From positions 2,230,875-2,294,874 of the forward strand of contig NW_003101676.1 in the NCBI RefSeq assembly GCF_000003855.2: a stretch of DNA of 64,000 nt, written 5' to 3'. Source of the stretch: Blastomyces gilchristii SLH14081. Taxonomy: Eukaryota; Ascomycota; Eurotiomycetes; Onygenales; Ajellomycetaceae. The position numbers were made by a program, and so were the translations under genes. The notes below the pieces were generated by a model. That model searched no databases, was not told the origin of the DNA, and saw only the letters and a list, made by a program, of their open reading frames with translations. Positions 34,153 through 47,700 of the stretch are shown here, in pieces (the stretch's first letter is position 1; each line of letters starts with the position of its first letter).

Positions 34153-36289
34153 TAAGATGAGTAAATAAACTGTTATACACTCATCAGACTGACTGCAGTA
34201 TTGATGTATAAGTAATTGAGACTGTCTTTATTATCTTATAAAACTGAAACAGTAAATCAATCATATATTTCAACTGAGTTTACTTCATATTAGAAAGTTT
34301 CAATATCTGAATCTTTTTCTGATCAGAGTGTTACACTCAATGATCAATTATCTGACATAATCAAAGAGTCTGAATAGTTATCTTATATATTGAACTTTAT
34401 TATATTCTAACATTCTGTATCATATTCAGTGATGTGACTGATTTGTTTATTTATTGAATATCATGAAATTATTGTTATTATTTAGAGAAGATACAAATCA
34501 CATTAGTAATATTTCAAATCTGTGATATTTAAATTATTAGTCAATCTATTCAAAATTAACAGTAGTATTATTAAAAAGCATTATTAAAAAGCAATATTAA
34601 AAAGTGTTATTAAAAAACATTATCTTTTATAAAGTGAATGCAAAAGTTACTTGAGTAATCACTTTCATCTCATTCTCATCTCAAGAATCAGCTATCTCAT
34701 TATTCTTCATCTCAATATTAAGATTCTTTATCAGTGTTTGTATCACAAGTTGAATCACATGAGTAATGCAGAAAATATGACTTTATTTATTATTTCAGAA
34801 ATGCAAAGTCAATTTTTGCTTCAAGCTCTTCATTATAGTGTAGTTATTCACAGCATTATTAATTGTAATTGTAAGAAGACTGAGACTAATATTTCAATAG
34901 TTATTTTTAATCACAGTTATTAATATCTCTGTTATATAATTCTCAGTATGACTACTGATCAATAATTCAAATTCAATTAATGTCTCTTAATAAGTTCAGT
35001 TCTCATCAATATAATAACATGTAACTCTCATAAATGTAAGATTATTTGTACTAGTTTATACATTCACTGTGAGAGACACTCTTCAATGATTCTTCAACTC
35101 TGATTCTAGATGTTGTATATTGACTTTGTAGTATATCTCAAGATTAAACTGAAGACAGAATTGATGTGAAATATGAAGATTTGAATTAAGCATTTGAAGA
35201 AGTGTTCAGAATTCAGAGTTTTCAATTGATTGAAGAGAAAGATTCAGAGATATACACATGTGAAGTAATTATTCACAGAAGTTATCAGATGAGAGTTATG
35301 AAATCAGAGTACTGATACATGATTATTTTCACATGATTTTCTTCAAATTAGAAAGTTAGTATTATCAAAAATCATTATCTGATAGAGTAACTTATCAGCT
35401 CAGTAGTAATTTTCTGATTATTTTTCTTTTATTATCTGTATTCTGATGACTTCAGATGTCAGGAAATTTCTTCAGAGTCATAATTAGTTTATAATAAATG
35501 TTTTTGAATGAAGTTGCAGTGATTATAGTAGAGAGATGACTCTTCAGTAATCTGCAATACAATCTGTTAATAATTATTTCATAGTTCATCTCAATGTTTA
35601 TATTGAGCTTTTTATAAATTTCATGACCTGAAATCAGATGTGAAGAATGAAGTAATTATTTATCATGATTAAAAGAGAGCATTCTGTGTTGAATTATAAA
35701 TAATATAGACTTTATAATTCACAGTGATTTCTTAAAGAGTTTGTGAATCTTCAATAGAATTAAAAGAAGTGAAAGAAGTGAATTCAGAAGATATGATAAT
35801 AATTTGAGAAAGATAATAATTTATTTTCAATAACTGATCACTGATGTGTGTAAGAAGAATTAATATAAGAGAAAATAATCTTGTTTCTTAACTTAGTTAT
35901 AATTTTAGTACTAACTCAGATTGAATATTATCAATGTATAAAAATAAATAAACAATCTTAATTAATCTCTGTCATATTTCTTGAAATATATTAATATTGT
36001 GAAAGAAAGTGTTACTAAATTGTATTATTAAATAATATCATTAAAAATATATTAATATTGTGAATATCAATGTTGAAAAAATGTTGATACTTATACATTA
36101 TAGTGATTTGTGAATCATGATAGTTAAATATATATATATATATATATTATTCCTGACTTGATTACAACTTGTACAATAATTTTTGAAAACTCAAAATCAA
36201 TTTTAATTATTAATAATTATGAACTTACAACTAACTAATATAAAAAGAAAAAAACTTTTTCTACTTCTTCTCTTTCTCATTCTTCTTAT

Positions 36290-37070
36290 CATTCTTTATA
36301 ATTCACTTTTTATTCTTCTTCTTCTTCTTCTTCTTATCTGAGATAATAATCATCTCAAAATCTCTCTTCACTGCCTTCTCAGAAGAGGGTTTTCACTGCT
36401 TCTTCTCAGCCAGATCAATCTGCATCTCAAAATCCTGCATTTTCTGATCTGCTGTCTCGGGTTTCACTTCAGTGATAAGCAGATTAACATGCTCAGAGAG
36501 CAGAGCTGTCTTCTCAATATTCTGAATCATGAAGTGCATTTGAGACCTGAACAAGGTCTTAATTCTCTTCTTCTCTATCAGCTTCTGCTAATCAATTAGA
36601 GAACAGAAGTATTATCAAAAATTGTTATCTCTTAATAAATAAAAAACTTATCAGTTTTGACTTCTTTGTCTCTCACTTTAATATTCTCTCAATCTTCTTC
36701 TACTGCTGCTTATTTGCAGTAATACTCTTCTTCTCTCTTTCTCTCTTCATCTTAGACTTAAATCATTCTCAGAACTTTTTCTGATCTCACTGCTACTGCA
36801 TAAGACTCTTCACTATCTTCTTCTTCAATCTCTCACAGATGACATTATCTGCATTATTTCTATACTTAGTTCAATCTAAATCTATCAGAAGTGTTACTTA
36901 AAATTGTTATCATTCTGCTTTCTTACAGAGTCTCTTTAAGATATTATAATATATCTTACAATCTATCTTCTCTCACTTGAACATCTTCTTCTTCTCTCTC
37001 TTCAATCTGTGACAGTACTCACGCGCCTTGATAGTCCACAGAACTGCAGAATATTTGAAGAGAGATAATA
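36290..37070 (-). pseudogene. hAT second gene, copy 2, RIP-inactivated
   Basis: Collinear with 11811-12582 of copy 1 and on the same strand. The repeated CTT/TCT pattern of the Lys/Glu codons survives, but CC, GG and CG codons are changed and stops are frequent. The intron motif is conserved at 36605-36630 and 36890-36912. Confidence 0.8.
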
Positions 37071-37720
37071 TAATTGATTTCAGTGAGTGTTGAAGAGATA
37101 TGAAGGCAGAAGAGATAATCAGAAATGATATAATAATAATGATAATAATGATGATAATAATAATGATAATGATGATGATGATAATGATAGTAATAATAAT
37201 GATAATAGTAATAGTAATAATGATGATAATGATGATGAAAGAGAGAGTGTATTGAAATATATTACTGACTTATCAAATATAAAGAGACAAAGAAAATATT
37301 AACAGCTTTCAGAGATATATGAAAACAGCTACAGTGTTGCATAGTAACATCATCTTTATTCAATGCATGCAGTGTTGATATTCTTTGTATGCAGTTATCA
37401 TATAATCTATATCAGAAATACATGTAGAAAACAGATCTTTGTTGCTAGAGAGAATGATTGCAGTGATTCTCTGTTTTCACATTATAAAGATAAGTTATTC
37501 TCATTTCTTTCTTCTCTCTTTTCTCTTCTTCTTCAACTCATCACTAAGTGCAAGCTGATATGAAAACTATTAAAACACTCTTAGAAATTCTCAAATTGAA
37601 GAGTATAGACTAATCAAATTTTGAATACAGAAGAATCAAATTATATTCAATATTACTAATTATTCATTCTCTCTCAATAAAATCACAGTCATGTCTTCCC
37701 CCCCCCCTCTCAAATGAAAC

Positions 37721-38332
37721 ATGGCCTGTGAAAAGTGAGTACCATGCCAGACTATAATGACTAACACAGCCTCAGCACACAGGGCTGTATACACACAGTG
37801 TGTGCTGAACTGAGAGACTGTGTGAATTGTAAACCAGCGCCAGCATCTCAGAGAGAGTCATGCAGCGTGAGAAAGCTGCAACTCTCAGTCATGTGCACAG
37901 AGAATGAATTGTTGCAGTAAGTACATGTGCATTGCATAGAAGTAATGCTTTTTGATAATACTCAGTCTCTGATATCATGAAAATAGAGTCTCTCTGTGAG
38001 ATCTGTTTTTATCAGAAGTCAGAAAATCTTATATTCTTCAAGATCATCTTTGCATGCCTTATCTGTGAAATCAATGAGAAGAATCATTGATTCCAGCATT
38101 CTGTTCTTGATGCCATGCAAGTGGCAGCAGAGTTTACCCTGATCACACTTTTTAAGTGTATGTTTTCTAAATATTCACATTTATACAGATATATACTGAT
38201 TATTTGTTAGATAATGTTAAGACAATGACTCATTACAGCTGTGTTATTCTCACTATAAGAGATACATGATTAATGATGAACATTGTAAAGACTCTGAGAA
38301 GTGAGTATTTTAAGAGTGCTGCAGCTCTGTAA
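37721..38332 (+). pseudogene. Histone H3-like gene, hAT copy 2, mutated
   Basis: Start ATGGCCTGTG at 37721, stop TAA at 38330-38332, same exon-intron plan as copy 1 (introns at about 37917-37962 and 38158-38209). The core reads LCEICFYQKSENLIF, then after a stop in loop 1 LDAMQVAAEFTLITLF. Some positions (AMQVAAE) are nearer to canonical H3 (ALQEAxE) than copy 1, so copy 1 carries some changes of its own. The second intron's acceptor is followed by ATAATG instead of GTGGTG. RIP-type stops make this copy non-functional. Confidence 0.82.
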
Positions 38333-39224
38333 TCTTGATTTTTTTTATTTTTATTTTTTTTCTTTCTCTTTTTTTTTTTCATTCTGATTTTTTCTTGTTT
38401 TTGTTTTATTTTTTGTTTTTTGTTTTTTTTTTGTATTTTATATTTTTTTCATAATTAAAATTATATGAATTATGATCTGTATTCAGAAAAGTAACAATAT
38501 TTAATAATACTCTCTATTAAATTTTCAACAAATGAGCACTATGTTATAATATTATATAAGTGAGAAGTGATTTCATAGTCTCATTTGATGTCATTCTCAA
38601 TAATAAAATCAGAATGAAAATGTAAGTAAGAATTCAAACATATTCTTTATTTAGAAGTAGATTTTTATTTGAAAAGTGAATCTGAGATCTTTAATATTTG
38701 AAATAACATGATTTGAAATCAATGTGATGAACACAAATCATGATCAGAAGTAATGCTTTTAGGCAACATAACAACTGTAAAGTTTGATCCTGGTCTCAGA
38801 CACGGTCACACAGTCAGTCTAAAATTATTCTCTATTGAAAATCTGTTACATCTCTATCTAATTTCTTCTGAATTCTCTGAATCATCTCTCTCTCATTATC
38901 ATCATTTTCTATCATATTTATATCAGTATTATTCATTTCTGCAAACTTGTAAATTGATGTTGAAGTTTTTGAAGAGTCAGTATCAATGATCATTCACTGT
39001 TTAAGAGAAGAGATTTTAGAGAGAGAATTGAGAGCAGTATGTTTACTCATCTATATCATTGTCAACTTCTGTATAAATCTGAGAATCATTTCACTAATTC
39101 TAACTTACTTTTTCTCTGAGAATGTTGAGAGTTCTGAGGCTGCTCACAGCCAGAGAATCAATCAGAGTCAGAACATCAGAGAAGAGAGAAGAAAGAAGAT
39201 CAGTAGCAGCAGCAGAGGTATTAG

Positions 39225-39285
39225 TATTAGTGTCAGTATTAGTATCAGCATCAGCATCAGCATCAGCATCAGCAGTGAAGGCAGA
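39225..39285. repeat. (AGTATC/AGCATC)n microsatellite
   Basis: About ten hexamer units, giving an Ile-Ser or Ser-Ala repeat in two frames that is not taken as coding evidence. Confidence 0.9.
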
Positions 39286-39439
39286 AAGAGAATTATCACT
39301 GTTATCAGATTTCTCATTACACTTCTGTCAGTGATCAGTGAATCTCTTGAATTACTTCAATATTTCACATGTCTTGACAGCAATATTCAATACATTCTAA
39401 TTGACATTGTTTATAACATTTGTGAGATTTATCATTGCT

Positions 39440-40230
39440 TATTTTTAAGCTTTAATATAGTGATTTACTGTTATCAAAATCTCATGCTGTACTGCAAGTC
39501 TGCTTCTCTCAATTTTCAATTTAATCTTCTTAATGATGACTTTCTTCTTCTCAACAGTGACTTTCTTCTTTTTGAGCTCAAGCTTTGTCTTTTCAATATT
39601 CAGCTTTGTCTTTTCAATCTTAATTTTTGTCTTTTCAGCAGCACTGATTATAGCATTCAGAGCTTTCAGAGTAATATTAATACTTTTCATACATTGAGCT
39701 TCTGCTTTCTGTTACTGAGTCTTGACTTTCTTGATTTATTTTGAGAGATTCTTTACTAATTTTAATATAGTCTTCTGTATTATTGTCTTGAATTGATCTG
39801 ATGAAGAATGATAAAATTCATGAATTCAGATCAGACTATCAACTTGTTCTTTTAATTCTTCAGAGATAATCACATATCTCTTTTTCTCATGATTGTAATT
39901 TATGCAAGGCTTTGAGCTTCTCTTCATCTTGTCACAAGCAGTATTCAAATAACAGAGAAAAATATACTCAACACAGTGCTCACACATTGTCAGTTTACTA
40001 GGCTGCTTTGTCAGAGTATTCAGATAGCTACTTGCTTTCTTCTCTTGAGTCTTTGTAATGACTGTATGAATATACTTGAGAATGTTGCTTATCATTTTAA
40101 TGCTGCTGCTGTTATTGTTATTACTGTGATTGATACTGCTGCTGTTATTATTATTACTGTAATTAATGCTGCTGCTGTTATTATTATTACTGTGATTGAT
40201 GCTGATGTGATGAATTGCCAATATTCTTAA
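39440..40230 (-). pseudogene. Cys-cluster and coiled-coil protein of the CACTA/Plavaka-like element
   Basis: Minus strand. From 40221 three 11-residue repeats (NHSNNNNSSSI) are followed by a Cys block, CEHCVEYIFLCYLNTACDKM then CINYNHEKKRYVIISEEL, that looks like a mutated C-x2-C...C...C-x2-C cluster. After a break, 39690-39445 is a strong Lys/Glu coiled coil (IEKTKLNIEKTKLELKKKK). I take them as one gene split by stops at about 39700-39825. Function unknown; similar Cys-cluster plus coiled-coil proteins occur beside fungal transposases. Confidence 0.5.
40105..40200. repeat. 33-bp tandem repeat, 3 units
   Basis: Unit GCTGCTGTTATTATTATTACTGTGATTGAT-like (positions 40105, 40138, 40171). It encodes the NHSNNNNSSSI repeat of the minus-strand frame. 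Confidence 0.85.
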
Positions 40231-42237
40231 TATACTACACAGACAAGATATCTTGATTAGAACTTTTCTGATTAAAAGCTTTCTATTATAACTGACAGAA
40301 TACTAACTGAGCTGAGAGATGAAGAAGAACAGAGTGAGCTGAGTGAGCTGAGAATGATCTATGTGATGCATTATTGTTGCAAGAAGAAGAAAGAAGAAAA
40401 GAAGGAAAAGAAAAATGTAAGTCTTTATATATATTATTAATTCATCTTTGCAGATTATCATGCAATGAATATAAATACTTTCATATTTCATCTCTGAGTG
40501 TAATCAGTGCATCTGATGAATTTCATTCATATCTTTTTTTCAGAATGAATACTTTCTTTGCAGGCTATCACTGAATGAATTACAGCTATTTTGAATACAA
40601 AATCATTTCTATTAACTAGAAACAAGTGTTCAACACACTGTCAGAAATATATCTACAGAATTCATGATTTTCTGATGCAGTGAAATCAGTGAATTCTCTG
40701 CAGTCATAACTATATAAATTGCAAGATAGAGAATATAACAACTTTCTTCAGTGAATATCAAGACAGGTATATTCTAATTATGTATATTAAAGTATATATT
40801 AACTAATTTATATATAAAACTCATAGAAAACTAAATATATTGAAATATAAATAGATTGTGTTGAAAATCTCTACATCACTGATCTGTCTTTCATCAGAAG
40901 TGTCTCTGAAAATTTAATCTTTTTTCACATCTTCTTTCATGCATCTTTTATCAGATGTCTCTTTTTTACTGTCAGAGTATTCTGAATTGCCTCAGTAAAG
41001 TCATCTCTGACAATTTACTGATATTCAGAAATATTGCTTATCAGATCTCAGAATGTTAGAATATTTTATCATTGCAGCATAGCTGCAGTGGAATTTTTAT
41101 TTATATCAGTATCATTAAATATTTTGATCTAGATTGCAAGGTTTGCATATATCTCTATTTTTCAGAATCAGTTTCTAGTTTTTCAATCTGAAGTTTTCAA
41201 TTCAATGTCTTTAATTAATGAATATTCAACTTACATTTCATATATCATTGTTCTCACTCAGAGAATAAATCAAAGTCAATGATTCTCTGTGCTCAGTAAA
41301 AAACCAGAAAGAACTTTTCAGTGATAAATGAATCACAGAAGTATTTAAATATGATTAATTCTTCATAGCAGTTATATAATTCAATTATCACTGAACTTTC
41401 TCTGCTCTTTATCTTCTTCTGTTGAATATAATTCTATATTAATAAATGATTAGCTAAGTTGATCAAAATCTTTTTAATATCTCACTGAAAAGTTGATATA
41501 TTTGCTAAAATCTAATACTAGTTATCTTCAGTTCTTTGAGAGTTCGGGACTTTCATATTTGGATTGCATTCAGCATCATTGTTCTGCTGAATGAAAAGAT
41601 ATATGATGTTTTATCCTTTGTTTTTATCATACTTATAACTGTTCAATTCAAATTATCTTTGTTGAAAGAAAGAAAATACATTTATTTTATCTTCAGACAT
41701 AGATGCTGCTCTGTCAGCTGAATTTCCTTCTCATACATTTCTGCATCTGAATGCTGAGTTCGGCGACACCTTTTTAGCAGACTGCTTAATGTTAGTGATG
41801 AGTTTGACTCCTTCTCATCTGACTGGTATTTATCATTGCTGCTATTATATTCATTCTATGTTCAGATATATCAATATCAGATTTCTTTTGAGATCAGTAA
41901 TTTGTCTCATTAAACCTATCAGATGGAAGAGTTTGAAGAGATCTAGTAGAGCAGGATTTATAACAATGTTTATTTTCAGAATCTTGATAGAACTTTGGTA
42001 AATTTTTGATATGAATAGAAATATAGTGGTTTAATTCTTAATATTAAATTGATATAGATTGTCACTGATTGCAGCTCTTATTAATATATCTCTTTTCAGT
42101 AATTCAATCTCATCTCTTTATCAAGACTGCTTATTCACTTCATTCATATCTTTTCAACAATGCAACTTTTTTCTATAAATCATATCAGAAAGCAAAATGT
42201 TGTGTCTGTTTAATTAAAATCTGAAACACTATCTGCT

Positions 42238-44890
42238 ATCTGTCTCTAGACCAGAATCTGAAGATGATCAATATCTCTCTTTTCTGAAAACTGCAAATGA
42301 AGATTTTGTCAACAGTGATTCAGACAATGATGCTCTCAGTAAAGAAGCACTGCTATTCTCAGTAAGTTTATCACTTTTAATGTCTCTAATATTATAAAAA
42401 CTAACATTCTCTAAAGGCAGAGCTATATAATGAGAATGCTGCTGATAATATTGAGCATATTAAGTGACTTTTGAAAGCAGCTGCTGAGGAGAATATTCTC
42501 AAAAATGATGATCAAGAGAATTCTGATGAGTCAGTTACTGATGATATTGAAATACCAGCTGCTGATACAATTGCTGTTGCTATTACTGATTAATTTGTTG
42601 ATTCTGATTCAGCAATTGATATACCTCATAAATACAGTAACTTTGAAATGAATTCATTTGTTCTGACAATGAGACTCTGAGCTGAAGAGTCAGGTATTTC
42701 TCAAAAAAACTACAAATCACTACTGCAAATTCTGCATTTATTGAAGAATATATCACTGATAAGTCTGCTTTCTGAAGATCTATCAACTCTGAAAAAGTAA
42801 TACAGAGCATAATTTTTGATTTTGTCAGTCAAGAAAATCTCAATTTCAGTAGTGTTATCAATGCAAATATCAACTCTGAGTTCTACTCAGTAAAATCTCA
42901 CTGAATTCTTCATAAGATAACTCTACTTTCAAAATCTAATTCTCTTGATATCTACTCTTCTCAAATCCTCAACTTTTCAGTGACAAATGCATATAGAAAT
43001 GACAGAAATTGTCAATAATTTCACAGAGTTATGACAATCTCACAGTTGAGAGAGCTCAGTCAAATATTATTCTAATAACTTCATATAATATTCATCAAAT
43101 AAACCTATTTTTTCTTTCAATTTTATTCAGTATCAGTGTGGGAATCTTGAATGCTTTTACAAATCAGAGTTCAATGATATATCTCACATTGAGAGAGTGC
43201 ATTTTGTCAGACATAATCATTAACATTCAGATATGAGATCTTATATAATAGTTCTGAAAGTTCAAGAAGCTGTTCACTATACTCTGCAGACTATACAAAG
43301 ATTATCATTCTTGAATTCATTATTTAGTTTCTTTGAAATAATTACAATAAAGAATGAGATGAAATATATCTTAATTACTCAAGTTCTCAATTAACTTAAT
43401 ATTCATATAAATACAGTATTTGAATCAGGTTCTGATCTGTCAGTATATGAGAGCCAAGATCAGTATTTTCTTCACCAGGTTATGAGAATCAAAACTGAAG
43501 TTATTGAGATATGATTATATTGTAAATCTTCACTAATTCAGACTGAGTTGAAAATTGCAGTATATAATCAAGATCTTTTGAAAAGCATATTTTACTCTGA
43601 TATACAAGTTATTTCTCTGTCATATCAATTATTTATTGATGAATTTGATTTATATCAGAACATGTACTGAAGCTTAATGAATTTTTATATGATTTCTGCA
43701 CTGAGTGCTGTTAAGCACTTGAAGTGAAATAATATTTTTACTCTAATCTTTGATTCTCATAGCATCAATTTTTCTAACACTGTTACTGCATTGTCACATA
43801 ACTTATCTACATTGAATTGTGAGGGAGTTATGATGAATATCAGTAAAGAAAAGATGAGAATTATTGTATCTTATATTACATTTCTTGAAGATATGCTGTA
43901 GTAAAATAGTAATGCAGAGATCAAAGAATCAACTGCAAGAAGATCATGTCAAAGCTGCTTTATTAATAATAAAAATCAGCTGAATCTGAACTATAATCTA
44001 TGCAATAATAGTCAATTTCATCATTATATATAACATCTTCAGTCTAAACTGAATGATCTATCAAATCTCACACATAGAGAGTAAATATATTAAGAGCAGA
44101 GTATAACAGCACAGATAGTGTCTCTTTTTCAAATATACTTAAGTTTGAATTTAATCTTCTTTTTTTCTTCTGATTCATGTCATAGTGAGTTTACTAAAAT
44201 ATTGAAAATTTCATACTTATTACTGATCTGTTCTGTCTTGCTATTATATAATTAGTTAGAATACTTCTGAATATTGCAGACTTTTTCTTTTTCTTATGAT
44301 TAAAATCATTTACAGTTATTAATTACTTATCTCAAGAAGTATCAACTTCAGAAGCATATCTGAGTCTTAATTATTATATCTCTTGTCTCGCAGTGTGAGC
44401 TCAGAGAGAAATAACTCAGTTCAGTAATTAAGCAGGTTATTTCTATGACATTTTCAGCAGTAAATCAATTACTCATTGATCTTATTATTCAGATATATAC
44501 AGCTATTGCAAGAAGTAATAGTCTATTGATGTCTCAATCACTGAGAGAAAATAATTCTGAAGTAACTCATTAAATTATACTGAGAGTCTGTTAATAACTA
44601 CAATTTCTTATTGAAGCAGCAGTCAGAGTAGCAGTGATATTTAGATTATCTCAAGCTGATTCAGTTATTAGTCATCAGTCATTCTCTGCTTTAACTATAG
44701 ATACTGTTATCATGCATATCAGCAATTATATAAAAAAAGCAAAGCTTATATAATATATGAAGAGACAGCTGAATATGTATATTAATTTACACTATATTAA
44801 GCAGATTAAAGAATATACAGTATTTAACAACTGTAATATTCTGATAGAAGAGAATAAGTATTAAGACTATAAGAATCTAGTGTGATTCAA
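42238..44890 (+). pseudogene. Large DDE-type transposase (CACTA/Plavaka- or KDZ-like), inactivated
   Basis: The frame starts in an acidic region (SRPESEDDQYLSFLKTANED). A short intron near 42360-42416 is likely. Then come FEMNSFVLTMRL-stop-AEES and SLLQILHLLKNISLIS at 42640-42790. FIDEFDLYQNMY-stop-SLMNFYM is at about 43627-43690, followed by NNIFTLIFDSHSINFSNTV at about 43725-43785. CQSCFINNKNQLNLNYNL is at about 43945-44000, where family members have GCRxCxI...NLxYD. The C-terminal INLHYIKQIKEYTVFNNCNI is at about 44780-44840. Order and motifs match a widespread ascomycete family of transposase-like proteins related to Plavaka/CACTA. The exact superfamily is uncertain. Stops are mostly TGA/TAA. 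Confidence 0.6.
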
Positions 44891-44899
44891 AGGTTGCTT

Positions 44900-44985
44900 A
44901 AGTCAGTGTACAATTACAGGCATACGCCGGCTTCTTATATACTGTACGCTAAATTAATTGGTGGCCGCTATGGCCTCTTTACATT
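44900..44985. other. Short unmutated GC-containing stretch
   Basis: ACAGGCATACGCCGGCTTC and TGGTGGCCGCTATGGCC stand out in AT-rich surroundings. They may be the end of the CACTA/Plavaka-like element, where short terminal sequences escape RIP as in the pogo TIRs. No partner was found at the other side. Confidence 0.4.
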
Positions 44986-44999
44986 TGTAAGCAAGTTCA

Positions 45000-47700
45000 G
45001 AAGCAGCTACATTATTATCTGACAGTTATATATTCTTCTGAATCACATTCTCTCTCATCAGATTCAGTCACACTCATGTGATCAGAATATACACTCTAGC
45101 TTCATGCAGATTAGTGTGTTACTAGTGTTTGTAATTATATGATCTATTTCTGATTTAGCTAGTATTCTGTGTACACTCTTACAAAGAAACTTTCACTATA
45201 TTACATCACTTATTCACTAACTTTTCTTATTCTTCAATTATCTTCTTTATTATTATTATTATCAAACACTATTATCTTCTTCAAGATTTCTGCTTCTTCT
45301 TCTACTTAACATCTTCTATCTGCTTATCTATTATATTATACATGTTTCTGGTGATGACTTCTTATTTTCACAACAAGTATTATTATAGTGCTCATATCAG
45401 GCAGTTCATTAGCAGTAAGTGTAATATATTGTGAAATATGATCAGAACTTGTTTATCTTCTAACAATTACTAGAATGTACTATTATGAATAGCACATCTT
45501 CTTTATCTTCTTATATACTCTTAACTTTCTTTTCTCAGCAGCATCTGATTGTGTTCTTGATTATCTTTTACATGAATACAGATGCTGATGTTTGTTTTGA
45601 TTCATATAGAATCTTCATATATTGACAGATTCATGTTCATCAATGATTGTGATCTCAATATTGAATTATAAGTTGAGAACTTAGAGAATGCAATAATAAA
45701 GAAATTGTCTGTGTCATGTGTGATCAGATCTTTCATATTTCTTTCTGCTTCTTTCTCTGCTGCTCTCTCTCAATCTTTCACATCTGTTTCTGTGTCTGAT
45801 TTTCCTGCTTCTGCTATCTCTGTTTCTGCAACTCTTACTTTCACTACTTCTGCTTTCTCTGCTTCTGCTGTCTCTGCTTTTATTATCAGCTCTTCCTGTT
45901 TCAAGAAGATGTTATGTAGACTTAATAAACTATGTTTCTCAGTGTGTACACTCTCACTCTTCTTACTGGTCTCTAAAACAATTTATTGTATAAAGACTGT
46001 GTATAATATGACTATCTGAAGCTCAGTTACAGATGCTGATTACTACATTCATTTTAAATATTTATAATAGAGTAATTATTCATTCATATCAGAGAATCAC
46101 TCTCTCTCTCAACAGTATTAAGATTGTAAGTCTTTTTCTTTTTCATCTTTTCTTTCTAACACTGATTTTTCTGTTCTTAGAAGAAATTATTATGAGTTTT
46201 ATTATGTATAAAGTCATAGTGTTCACAGATATCAAGAAACTTTTCACAACTATTAAATTCAATATTGCAGGTACATTCACTCTGATAAATTTCTTTGAAA
46301 TGATAGATCTATATCAGCCTATTCTCTGATATCTGTTATCTGACTTCATGGTGCAGGTGAAAGATATCTGTGTTTTCAGAAACAGGAACATGAATGTTAT
46401 ACTCTTTTACACCTGCAGATGTGAGACTTGTACACCTTATCTGAGATATTATTATAAGAATAAGTCATTTATATACTATGTTCTGCTTTCTGCATTCTCT
46501 TATATTCCTCTCTCTCTTTCTGAGAAGCCTCATGTATATTGTAATTATGTGTACAATTCTAAGATCAGTGAGTATTTATTCAGTAATTGTTGTTCTTGTT
46601 TTTACAGTTTTATACACTAATAATAGTTCTTAGTTACTTCAGTGCCAGAGATCATTTTAATCAAAGATGATAACATCACTGAGACTACTCTCTTTTGTTC
46701 TCAAGCTTCTTTCATCACTTTCTCTCCCTCTTCTGCAGAGAAGGTTGTGTGTATACTGAGTTGTAAGTGTTCAACTCTGAATGACTTCTACTATCATTCA
46801 TCTGATTCTGTACTCTCTTCTTCTTTCATTTCTTTCATCTCTATCTCTTCTATCTTGACTTCTAGTTCTGCAGGTTTCATGCTCTTCTTCAATTTTTCTA
46901 CACATACACATATGCATTTCTATATTGGCATTTCAGTCAATCTTGTGATAAATGACATTAATATTGTATACAGAGTAGTAGAGAAATTGAAGACATGCAC
47001 AGCATTGTTGCAAGAGCAGCTTGCAGCTCTCAAATCTCTTACAGATCTCAAGTTTTAAGATTTTCTTTGTTTTTGACATTTTTCAGGTGATGTGACATTG
47101 GAAATAGATTAAATATGTGATGTATGAAAATGAATGAGATATGTATGATAACATTTGTCTTTTACAGCTGACTCTTACAGTTGATAATCAATCTATTATC
47201 TCTTTTCTTTTCTTACACTTTTTCTTTATCTGCTAGTCACTACTCTTACACAATCTCTATATGATACAGTATTCAGTGACTAGGTTCAGCAGCTTTCATC
47301 TTTTGTAATTCTGTCTCACACATTATACTGTCTCTCTTCACTCACTTAGACTACTACAGTAAACAGCTCATTAAAACTAATCTTATCTGATCTCTGAGTG
47401 TCTTCAGAGATTGAGATGACTTGATCTCATGTATCTGCAGATGTTTCAGATGATTTATTCTCTGTTATCTTTATAATTGAACTGATATAAACAGTTGAAT
47501 TTAACTCTGAATCTCTTTTTCTTCTGTGATCTGATTCATGTACAAGTCTGCTGCTTTGAAACTGCTCTTTATCATATTACATCTGCTATCTGTGACATAT
47601 TATCATACAATCAGCTACAGTTGTAACTGCTGTGTCTGCAACTGTTGTATCTGCAATCACTGTTCTCTTTCCCACCTTTTTCAAAGCATTCTCTGAGATG
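45000..47700 (-). other. 3' region of G3 gypsy element, mostly unassigned
   Basis: Between the integrase of G3 and the CACTA/Plavaka-like remnant. No LTR could be placed. The longest stop-poor minus-strand frame (46010-45690) has Ala/Glu/Lys-rich sequence (LKQEELIIKAETAEAEKAEV) of gag-like character. The Ser-rich plus-strand frames over it are probably its shadow. An ATTATT microsatellite is at 45246-45262. Confidence 0.4.

Larger units (their letters stand above)
26161..35791 (-). pseudogene. hAT transposase copy 2, interrupted by G1 and RIP-inactivated
   Basis: Collinear with the copy 1 transposase on both sides of the G1 insertion (26161-26934 and 34153-35791). The start codon has become ATA, and stops occur throughout. 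Introns and their GATAAT-type motifs are still visible, for example the four tandem half-units at 34560-34625 that correspond to 10060-10125. Confidence 0.88.
25832..38821. mobile_element. hAT transposon copy 2, with a nested G1 retrotransposon
   Basis: Starts TAGACTGGCC at 25832 and ends CAGTCAGTCTA at 38821. Target duplication AAATTGTT (25824-25831) against AAATTATT (38822-38829), one G-to-A change. Minus the nested element and its 5-bp duplication it is 5762 bp, against 5768 bp for copy 1, and the gene order is the same. It is far more mutated than copy 1. Confidence 0.93.
38830..45000 (+). mobile_element. CACTA/Plavaka- or KDZ-like DNA transposon remnant
   Basis: Defined by a degraded large transposase on the plus strand (42238-44890) and an associated Cys/coiled-coil frame on the minus strand (39440-40230). 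I found no terminal inverted repeats, so limits are those of the neighbouring elements. 40240-42230 contains short open stretches without recognisable motifs and probably includes the transposase N-terminus. Confidence 0.55.

Noticed and set aside
45705..46019. Ser/Ala-rich plus-strand frame resembling a secreted protein
   Set aside because: The complementary strand gives an uninterrupted Ala/Glu/Lys frame with the orientation of G3, and the region is within a mutated retroelement.
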